DNA of 64,000 bases from Hymenobacter sp. DG01 (GCF_006352025.1 NZ_CP040936.1:4528001-4592000); one strand, 5' to 3'. Shown: positions 51,877 to 60,410, counted from the first letter of the stretch. The notes: generated by a model not told the origin, from the sequence alone. Program-made: numbers and translations.

Positions 51877-53445
51877 GTGGCTTGCTCATCCTGCTCCTCC
51901 TCCGGCGGGGGCTGCTCCACTACATCTGCCAAGGGCTGCGGCTCTAAAGGCAGCTGCAGTAGCGGCTGTACCCGCCTCAATGTATTCGACTGGCTCCAGG
52001 ACTTGGATATGCCCAGCGACTTTAAAGAATTCGACCTTGTAGAAGTCCGGTTTAAGGGCGGACGCAAGGATTTTTACCGCAACAAAAGCCGTATTCCCCT
52101 TATCACCGGCGACGCCGTAGTGGTGGAGTCGGCGGGTAGCGGCTGGCATCTGGGCCACGTTTCGCTGAAGGGCGAACTGGTGCGTCTGCAGATGAAGAAG
52201 AAGAAAGTGCCCCAGGACTCAAAAGACATCCGCACGATTCTGCGGGTGGCGGCTGAGCAGGACGTGGAACGCTGGCAGGCCGTGCGCGACCTGGAAACCG
52301 GCACCATGTTCAAGGCCCGGGCTGTGGTAGATGAGCTGCGCCTGAAAATGAAGCTCTCCGACGTAGAGTACCAGGCCGACCGCACCCGCGCTACCTTCTT
52401 CTATTCCGCCGATGACCGGGTTGATTTCCGCGACCTGATTAAGCGCCTGGCCGATGAATTTCGGGTGCGGGTAGAAATGCGCCAGATTTCCCTGCGCCAC
52501 GAAGCCGGCCGCCTCGGCGGCATCGGCTCGTGCGGCAGGGAGTTGTGCTGCTCTACCTGGCTGACGGATTTCAAGAGCGTAAGCACCACTGCCGCCCGCT
52601 ACCAGAACCTGAGCCTCAACCCGGCCAAGCTCTCGGGCCAGTGCGGGCGCCTGAAGTGCTGCCTCAACTACGAGCTGGACACTTACCTCGATGCTCTCAA
52701 GGACATTCCGCAGGTGCAGCGCCCCCTCCAGACTGAGAAAGGCGACTATACCCTTCAGAAAACCGACATCTTCAAAAGAAAGATGTGGTTTGCTGTGCGC
52801 GGCGACAACAACTGGGTGGTAGTACCCACGGAGCGCGTGCGCGAAGTGCTGGAGCTGAATAAGCGCGGCGAAAAGCCCGAAAGCCTCCTGGCGCCCGCGC
52901 TGGAGGAAGAAAAGGCACCCGAAGTAACGGCCATCGTGGAAGGCTCTCTGGAGCGCCTCGACGACAAGATTAAGGCCTCCAAGCGCAGCAAACGCGGGAA
53001 AAAGAAGCGGGAAAAAGGTCCCGAGGATGCTGCCGTGGCAACCGCGCCTACCCCCCGGGTCGGCCGCAATGTCCCTAGCCGCCCGGCCGTACAGTCGGAG
53101 CCGGACCCTGAGACGGCCGCACCAGAAGCCGCACCATCAGCTGAAGAGCGGAGCCGCCCGCGGGGAGCCGCCGCGCGCCCGCTAAACCGCCGTGGCCGTG
53201 GCCGTGGTGAAGGCAAGCGCGCCGCCGACGGTACCCGCCCGGCAGATGCCACCCCAGAGGCGCCCCGCGCCCCGCGTGAAGGCCGTGCACCCCGGGCAGC
53301 TACCCCCGGCGAGACCCCCGAAGCTGGCACCGGCCGGACAGAAGGCGGCGAAGGTCGCCGGGGTGGGCGCTCGGGCCGGCGCGGTGGCCGCTCGGGTCGT
53401 CCTGGTGGCTCCGCCGAGGCTGGTTCAACTCCATCTGCTTCCTGA
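51877..53445 (+). CDS. PSP1 domain-containing protein (RicT-like)
   Basis: 522 residues from a GTG start at 51877 (MACSSCSSSGG). The amino end (about 1-33) is cysteine-rich, unusual for the family, followed by the PSP1 fold: EVRFKGGRKDFYRN, RLQMKKKKVPQ, the conserved RQISLRHEAGRLGGIGSCG and CGRLKCCLNYEL with clustered cysteines. PSP1/YaaT (RicT) proteins take part in RNA-processing or competence complexes in Firmicutes. The C-terminal 180 residues are a disordered, Arg/Gly-rich tail (RGRGRGEGKRAA) that may bind RNA. Its stop overlaps the gldH start (TGATG), so they are co-translated. Confidence 0.85.
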   Translation: MACSSCSSSGGGCSTTSAKGCGSKGSCSSGCTRLNVFDWLQDLDMPSDFKEFDLVEVRFKGGRKDFYRNKSRIPLITGDAVVVESAGSGWHLGHVSLKGELVRLQMKKKKVPQDSKDIRTILRVAAEQDVERWQAVRDLETGTMFKARAVVDELRLKMKLSDVEYQADRTRATFFYSADDRVDFRDLIKRLADEFRVRVEMRQISLRHEAGRLGGIGSCGRELCCSTWLTDFKSVSTTAARYQNLSLNPAKLSGQCGRLKCCLNYELDTYLDALKDIPQVQRPLQTEKGDYTLQKTDIFKRKMWFAVRGDNNWVVVPTERVREVLELNKRGEKPESLLAPALEEEKAPEVTAIVEGSLERLDDKIKASKRSKRGKKKREKGPEDAAVATAPTPRVGRNVPSRPAVQSEPDPETAAPEAAPSAEERSRPRGAAARPLNRRGRGRGEGKRAADGTRPADATPEAPRAPREGRAPRAATPGETPEAGTGRTEGGEGRRGGRSGRRGGRSGRPGGSAEAGSTPSAS

Positions 53446-53960
53446 TGTACTTCTCTATGCGCTTTCTCTCCCGGGTACTGCCCGCTTGGGTTATCGGAAT
53501 GCTCCTGTTAACAGCCTGCGACTCCGATCAGGTGTTCGAGAAAAACATCGATTTGAAGTCGCCGGCCGGGGACCCTTACGTATGGGCCGTGCAGGACAAA
53601 CCCACCTTTGAGTTTGATATTGCCGATACCACCCAGCGCTACAATGTGTACTTCAACATCCGCAACGCGGCCGACTACGAGTACTACAACCTGTACGTGA
53701 AGCAAACCCTGTGGGGCCCCGATGGGAAGGTGATTTCGCGGCGCCTGCACCAGATGCTGCTGCTGGACCCCAAAACCGGCGAGCCTCGGGGCAATGGTAC
53801 CGGCGACATCTACGACCACCAGATTCTGGCCCTGCCTGACCAGCAGTTCCGGCAGGCGGGCCGCTACCGCATCATGCTGGAGCAGTACATGCGCCAGGAT
53901 CAGCTCCGTGGTATTATGGCCGTGGGCGTGCGGGTAGCCAAACGGACGGCAGACCAGTAG
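53445..53960 (+). CDS. gldH: Gliding motility lipoprotein GldH
   Basis: 171 residues from ATG 53445, overlapping the stop of the PSP1 gene by one base. The signal peptide ends LLLTAC with a lipobox at Cys25. GldH family parts are clear: FEKNIDLKSP, YVWAVQDKPTFEFDI, NVYFNIRNAADYEYYNLYV, GDIYDHQILALPDQQF, GRYRIMLEQYMRQDQL. In Flavobacterium GldH is needed for gliding and T9SS function, though its exact role is unsettled. The PSP1-gldH order recurs in the phylum. A palindromic terminator follows. Confidence 0.92.
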   Translation: MYFSMRFLSRVLPAWVIGMLLLTACDSDQVFEKNIDLKSPAGDPYVWAVQDKPTFEFDIADTTQRYNVYFNIRNAADYEYYNLYVKQTLWGPDGKVISRRLHQMLLLDPKTGEPRGNGTGDIYDHQILALPDQQFRQAGRYRIMLEQYMRQDQLRGIMAVGVRVAKRTADQ

Positions 53961-53978
53961 CCCAACCACCCAACTAGC

Positions 53979-54020
53979 AAAGAAAACCCCCGATTGGCCG
54001 GCCAATCGGGGGTTTTCTTT
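53979..54020. terminator. Palindromic bidirectional terminator
   Basis: AAAGAAAACCCCCGATTGG / CCAATCGGGGGTTTTCTTT with a CCGG centre; shared by gldH (plus) and the cold-shock gene (minus). Confidence 0.95.
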
Positions 54021-54036
54021 GACGTATAGCCTGAAG

Positions 54037-54228
54037 TTAAATGCGCTCTACCTTCACGGCGTTCTGGCCCTTCTTGCCGTCAATGATGTCGAAGGTTACC
54101 CGGTCATTCTCCCGGATTTCGTGCACGAGGCCCGTCTGATGAACGAAAATCTCCTGACCATTTTCGTCTTGAACAATGAATCCGTAGCCTTTGGATTCAT
54201 TAAAAAACTTCACTTTGCCGGTTTTCAT
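54037..54228 (-). CDS. Cold-shock domain protein, CspA family
   Basis: 63 residues from ATG 54228. The CSD fold has MKTGKVKFFNESKGYGFI, DENGQEIFVHQTGL and the RNP-like positions in VTFDIIDGKKGQNAV. It binds single-stranded RNA or DNA and aids translation at low temperature. A promoter (-33 TTTTG at 54293-54297 and -7 TAGATTTA at 54267-54274, minus strand) gives a leader of roughly 30 bases. The frame open to 54354 includes that promoter and is rejected. Confidence 0.95.
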   Translation of the reverse strand: MKTGKVKFFNESKGYGFIVQDENGQEIFVHQTGLVHEIRENDRVTFDIIDGKKGQNAVKVERI

Positions 54229-54266
54229 AGCGGGGCGTAAGCGGTTGTGGGGTGAAAGAATGGCGG

Positions 54267-54297
54267 TAAATCTACATGGTTTTCCAACTTGGCAAAA
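54267..54297 (-). promoter_or_regulatory. Promoter of the cold-shock gene (TTTTG / TAGATTTA)
   Basis: Minus strand: TTTTG at 54293-54297, spacer of 18 bases, TAGATTTA at 54267-54274. Confidence 0.6.
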
Positions 54298-54369
54298 CCC
54301 GCCTGGGCGGAACGCGGGCCGAATGACTGCGTATGCAAGTGGATTCCAGCTCATCTATATTTTTTTGTC

Positions 54370-55314
54370 ATGACTGATTCCACCTCCCCCAGTCCCGATA
54401 CTTCCGCTTCCGCCGGCCAGGGCCAGCAGCCAGTAGCCGCTGCCTCCAACGCCGGCGGGGCCGCACAGCCCCACTCCGAGGCCGAACCCCACGAGTTGCA
54501 GGCCCCGGCCAACACCACCGGCCAGCAGCCCTTCGCCCACGATGCTAACCACGAGCAGAACGAAGTAGCCGGCGCCAGCCGGGGCGAGTTCGGGCGGCAG
54601 TCAGACCAGGGCATTACGCATGCCGGCTACGGGGCCGAGCTCAGCCGCGGCAACCAAACCTATGCCGGCACCTTGGATACTCCCGCCGCTACCACCGGCT
54701 ACATTGGCGAGCGGGAGCAGCGCCAGTCGGGCTTTGCTGACACCAGCAACGGCAGCCACGGCACCCAACCCGTGGGAGGCACCGCGCCCGCCGGTTCTGC
54801 CGTCGGGACGCAGTTTGCCAACGATAACGCGGCTCCGCAGGGCCCCGACTCGGGCTTCGCGGAAAACTACGGCACATCGTCGGTGGGCGGCACCTGGGCC
54901 GGCAGCGGCCAGCCCGATGCTACCCAGCGCAACCAGCGGGAAGACTACCGCCCCAGCCACCCCGATGGTGGGCCGGAGGGCCAGCGCACGGGGGTAGCAC
55001 CTAACAACACCAGCCAGGGTAGCGGCGAGGCCGATGCCACTCCCACCAGCGGTTCGCGCAGCGGCTACGACGCGGCCGACTCGCCCGATGCCCAGGGCAG
55101 CGAAAAAACCGGCTTTGGCTCCAAAGGCGGCTCGTACAATGATGAGTACGATGCGGCTAACAATGGCAACCAGCCTGATAGCTCGCCCTCGCGCGGCGAC
55201 TATACCCGCCAGGACGCGGCCCCCAACTACGGCGGTGCCTCCGATGACCGCACTAACTCGGACCGCAACCCTGACTACGGTCCCATGCCCGGCCGCCCCG
55301 GCTCGCCGAATTAA
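54370..55314 (+). CDS. Low-complexity disordered protein
   Basis: 314 residues from ATG 54370. Gly, Asn, Gln, Ser, Asp, Ala and Pro dominate; few hydrophobic or cysteine residues; no signal peptide. Repeated short words occur (TSGSRSGYDAADSPDAQG, SGFADTSNG, SGFAENYG, TGFGSKGGSYNDEYD). Such composition suggests an intrinsically disordered, hydrophilic protein as in desiccation or cold stress, but that is a guess. No family recognised. It is divergent from the cold-shock gene across a 140-base gap. It could alternatively be a coincident reading frame, but its length and codon use favour a real gene. Confidence 0.65.
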   Translation: MTDSTSPSPDTSASAGQGQQPVAAASNAGGAAQPHSEAEPHELQAPANTTGQQPFAHDANHEQNEVAGASRGEFGRQSDQGITHAGYGAELSRGNQTYAGTLDTPAATTGYIGEREQRQSGFADTSNGSHGTQPVGGTAPAGSAVGTQFANDNAAPQGPDSGFAENYGTSSVGGTWAGSGQPDATQRNQREDYRPSHPDGGPEGQRTGVAPNNTSQGSGEADATPTSGSRSGYDAADSPDAQGSEKTGFGSKGGSYNDEYDAANNGNQPDSSPSRGDYTRQDAAPNYGGASDDRTNSDRNPDYGPMPGRPGSPN

Positions 55315-55624
55315 GCTGCTTGGGCGGTAAAGAAAGAAGAATAGTCATTCTGAGCGGGTCGAAGCATCTCGCGTGCTGATGTTGTGGTAGTAATTCACAC
55401 ATCAGCACGCGAGATGCTTCGACCCGCTCAGAATGACCGTTTTAATCAGGTGGGTACAGGCAGAACGGCGTCTAGGTTGACTGACAGCTGCGGCGTTTTC
55501 CGTGGTTTCAGCAGGTATCGAGGAGGGCTTCGGCTACGCAAAGCCTGGCGCAGGTCATAAAGAACTTCCGTAGCCACTGAGTCTTCTGGGGCGAGGCCAG
55601 TGGGGAGCGAAGCGGGCGCCTTGG
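55315..55624. other. Intergenic region holding the 37-base inverted repeat
   Basis: About 310 bases; apart from the inverted repeat at 55344-55437 no feature is seen. Confidence 0.5.
55344..55437. repeat. Perfect 37-base inverted repeat (REP/MITE-like)
   Basis: Arm 1 is 55344-55380 and arm 2 is 55401-55437; all 37 bases pair, with a 20-base loop. The arms begin GTCATTCTGAGC, a sequence family I recall as dispersed in Hymenobacter and other Bacteroidota genomes. There is no transposase. It lies between the disordered protein gene and the next gene. Confidence 0.9.
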
Positions 55625-56107
55625 CTACGCTGTTGGAGCTAGGCGGCTTTTGAACAGAATGGCCCCGTAGTCGTGGGAGCCGCAGTAGGGCTCGTGGGTG
55701 ACCAGGTCGGGCAGGATGCCGTGCATAACTACCCGCTCGTCGATGAAGGTATAATTGGCCGTCATGCGGCGGCGGTAAAGGCGCATACGCACGGGGTCAT
55801 GGGCGTCGGTTTTGGCGAAGTAGCTATAAAACAACACCCACCGCTCGGGGTAGCGCTGCAGAAAAACGTCGATGGCCGCAATAACCGTGTCGATGATGCG
55901 GGCAGCGTCGCCGTTGTTGCTGCGGGCGGCGCGCGGCGACGTTTCCCGCTGGGGCTCGGAGCCGTTGTGTAGCGCCAACAGGTACACCTGCGGCACTTCG
56001 GTAGGGGTAAAGCTGATCAGCTTGTGCAGCGCGCCCTTCGGCCCTTCGCTCTCGAAGGCAAAGGCGGTGTGCTGCTCATTGGGCCGAAACGCATACGGAT
56101 TGAGCAT
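55625..56107 (-). CDS. DUF6934-like hypothetical protein
   Basis: 160 residues from ATG 56107. The core NNGDAARIIDTVIAAIDVFL and YPERWVLFYSYFAK followed by VRMRLYRRRM resembles the DUF6934 family (Bacteroidota; around 120-160 residues, unknown function), where an NNGD and a YP-x-W-x-x-F/Y pattern recur. No catalytic motif, no signal peptide. Convergent with no neighbour; its promoter was not found. Identification is by pattern memory only. Confidence 0.55.
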   Translation of the reverse strand: MLNPYAFRPNEQHTAFAFESEGPKGALHKLISFTPTEVPQVYLLALHNGSEPQRETSPRAARSNNGDAARIIDTVIAAIDVFLQRYPERWVLFYSYFAKTDAHDPVRMRLYRRRMTANYTFIDERVVMHGILPDLVTHEPYCGSHDYGAILFKSRLAPTA

Positions 56108-56145
56108 CGGGCAGGCAAAGAAAAACGGTGATGGACCAACGTAAA

Positions 56146-56177
56146 AGCGACCCCGCTTCCGGGGAGGCGGGGTCGCT
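56146..56177 (-). terminator. Terminator after the 41-residue peptide gene
   Basis: AGCGACCCCGC / GCGGGGTCGCT hairpin, on the minus strand, 21 bases past the peptide stop codon. Confidence 0.85.
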
Positions 56178-56197
56178 ACAGAAAACGCTGGGGCAGC

Positions 56198-56323
56198 TTA
56201 CTTGCCCGCCACGATGGTCATTACGGTGCCGGCGAGGGTGCCGAGGGTGCCAACGGTCATGTTGGTGCCATCGGGGCGACGAATGCCCTCGAAAGAGCGC
56301 TGGGTATTGTGGCTGTTGATCAT
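56198..56323 (-). CDS. 41-residue Gly/Thr-rich peptide
   Basis: A short gene that a 60-codon cut-off would miss: ATG 56323 to TAA 56198. The product has a polar, charged amino half (SHNTQRSFEGIRRPDG) and a hydrophobic Gly/Thr C-half MTVGTLGTLAGTVMTIVAGK that could insert into a membrane. A TACTTTG box lies near 56356-56363 on the minus strand and a strong terminator lies downstream, so a dedicated transcript is likely. No family is known to me; antimicrobial, toxin-like or small membrane protein roles are all possible. Confidence 0.6.
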   Translation of the reverse strand: MINSHNTQRSFEGIRRPDGTNMTVGTLGTLAGTVMTIVAGK

Positions 56324-56434
56324 GTGGTAAGGCTGTAGATGTGAAAAATGATTGAGCTCCAAAGTACGCGCCTACACAGGGGGTGCCCAAACGGAGCTTG
56401 TACCGCATTTGGGGGTAGTGCTGGCGCAGATGTG

Positions 56435-57313
56435 CTAGCGGGCCGGGGCTTCTTGTTTGCGGGTGGCTGAGAACAGTTTGCCCTTCTCATTGCTGAAAAT
56501 AAAGTCCTGATCGGCTGTAAAGACCAGGGCCTCGGTCTGGCCCGACCCCGGAATATCCAGGGTGCTTTTCAGGCCGTCGAAGAGGCGGCGGCCGGGCAGG
56601 CGCTCAAACAGGTACACTTTCTCGGCGCCCAGCAGGGCCACGCGCTTGCCATCGGGACTGATGTCGGCGCTGGTAACCCAGGTAGGCAGCTGCAGGCTGT
56701 CGGCGAGGCGGGCCGTGTGCCGGCCGGGGCGGGCGGGCAGCACGTACTGTTTCAGCCACCGGCCTTCCCCCCGGTTTTTGGTGAACAGGTACAGGCTGTC
56801 CTGGTAGTAGTAAAACGCCTCGCAGTCGAAATTGCGCCGGGGCTTACGGGGTGGAAACTGGCGCTGATCGGCGTACTGGAACCGGATGGTATCGGCCTGC
56901 TGCAGGGTAGGGCCGCTGAGCCGATAGATGCACAGGTTGCGCCGCTTGTTCTGGTTGTTGCCAAAGTCGCCGAGGTACAGGCGGTGCTCATCGTCCTGAG
57001 CCAGGTCTTCCCAGTCGATGTTCTGGAGCGGCTCCAGGTTCAGGGTCTGGAGCAGGTCGCCCTGCCGGGTTATTTTATACAGGCGGGCCGTGTTGCCGCC
57101 GTCGGCATGGGTCCATAGGTCGCCCTCGGGGCTGGCTATGGCCAAGCCAGAGCTTTCGGCTACCTGCTGGCGGTTGAGCCGGCCTATTTCGTTTACCTCA
57201 TACAAGTCATTCACGCTGGCGAAGTCGCCCCGGCCCTGGTCAGAGGAGCAGCCCATCAGCAGAGGTGGCAGCAGGCAGAAAGCAAAGGGGGAAAGGCGCG
57301 GCAGACACATCAT
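56435..57313 (-). CDS. Lipoprotein with beta-propeller-like repeats
   Basis: 292 residues from ATG 57313 (an ATG at 57310 is equally possible). The signal peptide ends LLMGC, a lipobox. The body contains repeated strands DLWTHADGGNTARLYKI, EHRLYLGDFGNNQNKRRNL, DSLYLFTKNRGEG and WVTSADISPDGKRVALLGAEK, typical of a six-bladed propeller. No enzyme motif is visible. It may bind extracellular ligands or help envelope assembly; the function is not known. The gene sits upstream-side divergent to the PAP2 gene. Confidence 0.75.
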   Translation of the reverse strand: MMCLPRLSPFAFCLLPPLLMGCSSDQGRGDFASVNDLYEVNEIGRLNRQQVAESSGLAIASPEGDLWTHADGGNTARLYKITRQGDLLQTLNLEPLQNIDWEDLAQDDEHRLYLGDFGNNQNKRRNLCIYRLSGPTLQQADTIRFQYADQRQFPPRKPRRNFDCEAFYYYQDSLYLFTKNRGEGRWLKQYVLPARPGRHTARLADSLQLPTWVTSADISPDGKRVALLGAEKVYLFERLPGRRLFDGLKSTLDIPGSGQTEALVFTADQDFIFSNEKGKLFSATRKQEAPAR

Positions 57314-57491
57314 AAGGGCGGGCACAAAAGCGAGGCCCCGGCCAACACTGGCTGGGGAATAAAGCACAACGGCAGTGCCGGAGCCCCCGCCGGCCGAAAA
57401 TTACCACTTCCGGCCGGAAGCGGCTGGCATCCCGGTCCCGGAGCCCCTATCTTGTAGGTTTCCTACCCCCTTAATCCGGTCTGGGCGTTGC

Positions 57492-58274
57492 GTGCGTAAA
57501 CTATTGCTGTTCTTACTGCTGGGCTACGGTGCCAGCCCAATAGCCCGGGCTCAGGCACCGGTGGTTTCTCCCGATTCACTACACCCGGCCGGACCGGCTG
57601 CCAGGCAGCGGTCGGGCTGGCGGCCTCAGGTGTGGCGCGTTGGTGTTCCGCTGGCCCTGGTGGGGCTGGGGTACGTGAGCACCAATGAAAACGTGCTGGA
57701 TGAGATGAAAGAGGAAGTGCACGAGGAAACCCGCGAGCATTTTCCGCACTTCGCCACGTCGCTGGACAACTACAGCCGGCATCTGCCGGCGGCGGCTGCC
57801 TACGGGCTGTTTGCCGTGGGTTTGCGGGGCGAGCGGGGGGTAGGGGCCTTCACGGTTTGCTACGGCCTTTCGCACGCGCTGAGCACGGGCGCGGTTACCC
57901 AGCTCAAGCATCTCAGCCACGCCCGCCGGCCCGATAACCCGGCTGATTTCAGCTCGTTTCCGTCGGCGCATACTGCCGAGGCCTTCCTGACGGCCACGCT
58001 GCTGTACGAGCAGTTCGGGCGGGAGTATCCGTGGCTTTCCGTAGGAGGCTACAGCGTGGCCGCGGCTACCGGGGCCATGCGCATGCTCAATAACCGGCAC
58101 TGGGTAACCGATGTCCTGGCCGGGGCGGGGGTAGGCTTTCTGTCGGCCGAAGCGGTATGGCGCCTGTACCCGGCGGCCGCGCACCTGCTGCCGGGGCGAC
58201 TGGGCCAGAAGCTGCTGCTACTGCCAGCCTACGCGCCCGGCGGGGCCATAGGGCTGTGCGTGGTAGTGCGGTAG
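57492..58274 (+). CDS. Exported PAP2-family phosphatase
   Basis: 260 residues from a GTG start at 57492 (VRKLLLFLLLGYG); a longer frame from 57375 has no family content. The PAP2 signature is nearly complete: K-x6-RP in LKHLSHARRP, PSAH in SSFPSAHTAE, and R-x5-H-x3-D in MRMLNNRHWVTD. It would dephosphorylate lipid phosphates such as undecaprenyl pyrophosphate or phosphatidic acid in the envelope. The signal-like amino end and central hydrophobic segments place it in the membrane or periplasm. Confidence 0.88.
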   Translation: MRKLLLFLLLGYGASPIARAQAPVVSPDSLHPAGPAARQRSGWRPQVWRVGVPLALVGLGYVSTNENVLDEMKEEVHEETREHFPHFATSLDNYSRHLPAAAAYGLFAVGLRGERGVGAFTVCYGLSHALSTGAVTQLKHLSHARRPDNPADFSSFPSAHTAEAFLTATLLYEQFGREYPWLSVGGYSVAAATGAMRMLNNRHWVTDVLAGAGVGFLSAEAVWRLYPAAAHLLPGRLGQKLLLLPAYAPGGAIGLCVVVR

Positions 58275-58292
58275 CCCCCGCGTCCGGGCCTG

Positions 58293-59333
58293 CTATTTCA
58301 GCACCAGGTAAGGCATCAGCTTCTCGTAGGTGGCCTGGTCCAGAATGCGGATCTGACGCAGGTCGGCGGGCTGACGGAAGGGGCCGTGCTGCTGCCGGAA
58401 CGCGACCAGCACGCGGGCCAGGCGCTTGCCCACGTAGGGGTGGGCCTGCAGCACCTCAAAAGAGGCATTGTTTACATCGAGGGGGGTAGGGCTGAAGCCC
58501 GGGGCCACGAAGGTGTATTTGCGCAGGCTGTCCACCAGGTCGGGCGCGTCGCGCAGCACGTAGATTTCGGCGGTCTGGTCGGCCCGCTGGAACCCCCCGA
58601 GCCGCTGCCGGTACTCCACGATACGCCGGGCGTAGCCCCGCCCGATGCCCCGGATTTGCATGAGCTGGGTGGTATCGGCCGCATTAAGGTCGAAGGCCGC
58701 CAGGCGGGCAGGCTTGCGCGGGAAGCGGCTTTTATCAGCAGTGGCCCCAAAGGGTTTGCGCTCCGGATAAGCTCCGAAGCGGCTGCCAGCATAGGTGCGC
58801 GCCTCGCGGGGCGGCAGCTGGTCGGGTAGCAGAATGTAGGGCGCCAAGCGGCTATACACAGAATCGGGTAGGCCATACGTGCGCCGGATCTGCTCTTTGG
58901 CTTTGAAGCCGCCCAGCACCGTGCGGTAGTTTACCAGGCGACGCGCCACGTAGCGGGGCAGGCCCCGGGCCTCCCAGTCGGTTTCCGTCAGCTGGTTGGG
59001 GTCGAAGGGGGCCAGAGCTACCTGGGGTACGGCCGCCCGGCGGGGGTAGCGGCTGGCGTAGGCGGGCCGGGTGGTGCGGCGTGCAGCCAGCTCGGCCGCC
59101 CAAGTATTCAGGCGCTGCTGATCGGGAGCGGGGTTGTAGGCTGGCAGGGCCGGTCGCAGCAGATAGGGCAGCCCCAGCCAAAGCAGCAGCAGGAACAGCA
59201 GAACCACAAAGCCGGAGGTTTCACGGCGGGAAAAGCCGAAGTAGCGCCGAACAGCGCGCAGCCACGGATACGAGGCCTTGGAGTGGCGCGAGGGGGTAGC
59301 AGGCTGCGAAGCGGCCGGGCGCGCAGTAGGCAT
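58293..59333 (-). CDS. Helix-hairpin-helix protein (ComEA-like)
   Basis: 346 residues from ATG 59333. A transmembrane helix lies near residues 40-60 (FVVLLFLLLLWLGLPYLL). Three HhH modules follow: DPNQLTETDWEARGLPRYVA, DLNAADTTQLMQIRGIGRGYARRIVEYRQ and DVNNASFEVLQAHPYVGKRL. ComEA-type proteins bind DNA non-specifically at the cell surface in DNA uptake. Multi-HhH proteins of this type are common in Bacteroidota, so a direct role in competence is possible but unproven. It converges with the PAP2 gene across 18 bases. Confidence 0.85.
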   Translation of the reverse strand: MPTARPAASQPATPSRHSKASYPWLRAVRRYFGFSRRETSGFVVLLFLLLLWLGLPYLLRPALPAYNPAPDQQRLNTWAAELAARRTTRPAYASRYPRRAAVPQVALAPFDPNQLTETDWEARGLPRYVARRLVNYRTVLGGFKAKEQIRRTYGLPDSVYSRLAPYILLPDQLPPREARTYAGSRFGAYPERKPFGATADKSRFPRKPARLAAFDLNAADTTQLMQIRGIGRGYARRIVEYRQRLGGFQRADQTAEIYVLRDAPDLVDSLRKYTFVAPGFSPTPLDVNNASFEVLQAHPYVGKRLARVLVAFRQQHGPFRQPADLRQIRILDQATYEKLMPYLVLK

Positions 59334-59431
59334 AACAACGAATAGGTAACGCGGAAATAAGCTAAAACGCAACCAGTATAACAGAAAGCCGGCAGACGGC
59401 CAAGCCGCACTACCCGCAGACCGGCGGCGGC

Positions 59432-60406
59432 CTACTTGCGGATTTTTACGTCCACATCGTAGCGGTAGCGCGGGGGGCCGCCGAGCGGAATAGCAAAGAA
59501 GGGCAGGGCCACGTCGTACTGGTCCGTGACGTAGAACACCAGGTCATTGGTAGCCTTGGATAGGGAGGTAATCTGCAGATCTAGCGAAAGGCCGTGTTCC
59601 TTGGCCGCAATGGCATGCACGCTGCTGGCCCACTTCTGGTCCCCGCTGATGATGGCCGGGTGCCCGTTTTTAGCCACGCTGAAAATCTTGAGCGTAAAGT
59701 CATTGTCCCCGTCAAAATTGCTTTGCCGGATGCTGACTACCCGGTCGTTGATGAAGGGGTAGAGGTGGGTTTTGGCCCGGCGCTCCGGCGAAAGCCGAAA
59801 CGAGTACTCGTAGGTGAAAGCGTTGCCGCCTTCCACGGCCACATTCTGGGTAGGCGTGGTGCTGAGAAAGTAGCGGTACAGGTTGCCGTCGTCGCCTTTT
59901 TTGCCCTGGGCTACCAGCTTGAACACGTACCCATCAAACTCCGGCACAAACTCGCCCTCCAGCGGGTTCAGTGGCCCAAAGGTGTACCACTGGTTATCGT
60001 AGGCGGGGTCCGCCCCAAAGGTTTTGGTTTTCAGCAGCGTGCCCGAGCGGAAGTTGCCTTTCGGCTCGGTGCTGCGGGCGTCGGGGCCGGAGTGCGCCCC
60101 GGGGCCACCGTACAGGCTGAACTCGGTGGTAGTGTTCCAGCCAAACTTACCCTCATCGTGGCGGCCACCGCAGTCGGGGTCGAAGACGCGGATGTACACG
60201 GGCTGGCGGTTATCCTTCGGCACCAGGAAAAAGAAGGTTTGGGTGAAGTCATCATCGCCCCAGCTTTTGTCGCCCTGGGCCCCAAACGTCACCAGAAAAG
60301 CAATGTTTTCGCCCGGGTTAGGCACGGCCTGCGCCGCCACGGGCAGGGGCCGCAGCAGGGCCCAGGCCCCAAGCAAGCTCAACAGACAGGAAAGAAAACG
60401 CACCAT
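59432..60406 (-). CDS. Conserved exported protein of unknown function
   Basis: 324 residues from ATG 60406. Signal peptide (MVRFLSCLLSLLGAWALL...VAA). The body has well-conserved stretches I recall from many Bacteroidota (SWGDDDFTQTFFFLVPKD, YIRVFDPDCGGRHDEGKFGW, GTLLKTKTFG, QWYTFGPLNPLEGE, GDDGNLYRYFLS), often as the front domain of OmpA-like proteins. Here it stands alone without an OmpA tail. Function not established. A TACCTTCG box only four bases upstream suggests a leaderless mRNA. Confidence 0.75.
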   Translation of the reverse strand: MVRFLSCLLSLLGAWALLRPLPVAAQAVPNPGENIAFLVTFGAQGDKSWGDDDFTQTFFFLVPKDNRQPVYIRVFDPDCGGRHDEGKFGWNTTTEFSLYGGPGAHSGPDARSTEPKGNFRSGTLLKTKTFGADPAYDNQWYTFGPLNPLEGEFVPEFDGYVFKLVAQGKKGDDGNLYRYFLSTTPTQNVAVEGGNAFTYEYSFRLSPERRAKTHLYPFINDRVVSIRQSNFDGDNDFTLKIFSVAKNGHPAIISGDQKWASSVHAIAAKEHGLSLDLQITSLSKATNDLVFYVTDQYDVALPFFAIPLGGPPRYRYDVDVKIRK

Positions 60407-60410
60407 GCCC

